DNA of 7,757 nucleotides from CAYVDH01 sp964450355 (GTDB taxonomy: Bacteria > Bacteroidota > Bacteroidia > NS11-12g > UBA955): the NCBI GenBank assembly GCA_964450355.1, contig CAYVDH010000170.1, positions 1-7,757 of the forward strand, given 5' to 3'. The notes beneath the pieces were generated by a model that worked only from the letters and a program-made list of their open reading frames with translations, searched no databases and had not been told where the DNA came from. How positions within the stretch are numbered: the first letter of the stretch is position 1; every line of letters starts with the position of its first letter. Shown one piece after another: positions 7,507 to 7,757 of the stretch. Made by a program: the position numbers and the translations under genes.

Positions 7507-7757
7507 TGATTTTTATCTATTTTTTTGTTGAAATTCAAATTGCTAAAAGTGGGATTTTTGTTGAAAATTAGAAAAACTATACCATTGCCAATCATTCTGC
7601 AGGTATTGTTACAACTTGTAACTATACTTACACAGATAATGCCGATTGCTTTATAACCAAACGAAACAATACAACTACTCTACTGGCAATGTATTACATT
7701 ATAAATACATGAAAAATTAATTGAAAAATTAAGAATAATTTTTAATAAAAAAGATCC
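7507..7757. other. Downstream region after gene 3
   Basis: No intact gene. After the gene 3 stop come a T-rich stretch and a 12-bp direct repeat, TTTTTGTTGAAA, at 7522-7533 and 7555-7566. The probable pseudogene fragment follows. TTAATT (7717-7722) and AATTAA (7727-7732) can form a 6-bp hairpin with a GAAA loop, followed by A/T-rich DNA. It is all A/T and only weakly terminator-like. No strong GC-rich terminator for the three-gene unit is visible. Confidence 0.5.
7572..7720 (+). pseudogene. Frameshifted tail of a secreted beta-repeat protein (probable remnant)
   Basis: The frame opens at 7572 just after a TAG and has no start codon. It reads into Y-T-Y-T-D-N-A-D-C-F-I-T-K-R-N-N, up to about 7670. 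It then loses coding character and stops at a TGA at 7710-7712. Shifting frame near 7671-7681 gives Y-S-T-G-N-V-L-H-Y-K-Y-M-K-N and a TAA at 7718-7720. The combined peptide looks like one repeat of the Y-x-Y-x-D-x-x-G-F-x-T-K-R ... Y-K-Y type found at the C-termini of many Bacteroidota secreted lipoproteins. I infer a decayed 3' end with a 1-2 nt frameshift. It lacks any signal peptide or sorting domain. Chance similarity cannot be excluded in so short a stretch. Confidence 0.4.

Noticed and set aside
7580..7592. 13-nt identity TACCATTGCCAAT shared with 6941-6953 in gene 3
   Set aside because: The two copies are read in different frames and the flanks do not match, so it is most likely chance.

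Overview
The window is AT-rich and looks like Bacteroidota (Bacteroidetes) DNA. It holds three complete genes, all on the + strand, for large secreted repeat proteins. Genes 1 and 2 end in clear type IX secretion (T9SS) C-terminal sorting domains of the 'type A' kind (YPNP, then a D-x-T-G-K turn, then a G-[IV]-Y strand and a basic tail). Gene 3 ends in a diverged version. Translation starts are preceded by A-rich stretches without a Shine-Dalgarno sequence, which also fits this phylum. No housekeeping gene is present, so a narrower placement is not possible.

Layout: positions 1-512 carry no convincing gene. They hold T-rich low-complexity DNA, a 10-bp inverted repeat (163-172 / 372-381) enclosing a 43-codon minus-strand reading frame that may be transposon debris, and a small hairpin. 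Gene 1 (513-1880) is a seven-bladed RCC1-type beta-propeller. Gene 2 (1885-3072), only 4 nt downstream, has nine 29-residue Tyr/Asn/Trp repeats of no family I can name with confidence. Gene 3 (3103-7506), 30 nt further on, is a 1467-residue FG-GAP protein: an N-terminal beta-rich module, fourteen copies of a 62-residue calcium-loop repeat with an exact 186-bp period, two further C-terminal modules and the degenerate sorting domain. Positions 7507-7757 contain what looks like a frameshifted tail of another secreted protein.

The close spacing and common strand suggest one transcription unit. The proteins probably leave the cell by T9SS and end up on the surface or in the medium. Their ligands cannot be read from sequence; adhesion or protein/glycan binding is the usual guess for propeller and FG-GAP surface proteins. 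No enzyme active site, defence system, RNA gene, CRISPR array or intact mobile element was seen.

The most interesting points are structural. The 14 FG-GAP units equal two times seven propeller blades. The proteins of genes 1 and 2 share a layout in which one cysteine sits just after the signal peptide and another just after the repeat array, so a disulfide could close each repeat domain. The gene 3 repeats show signs of recent DNA-level homogenisation.
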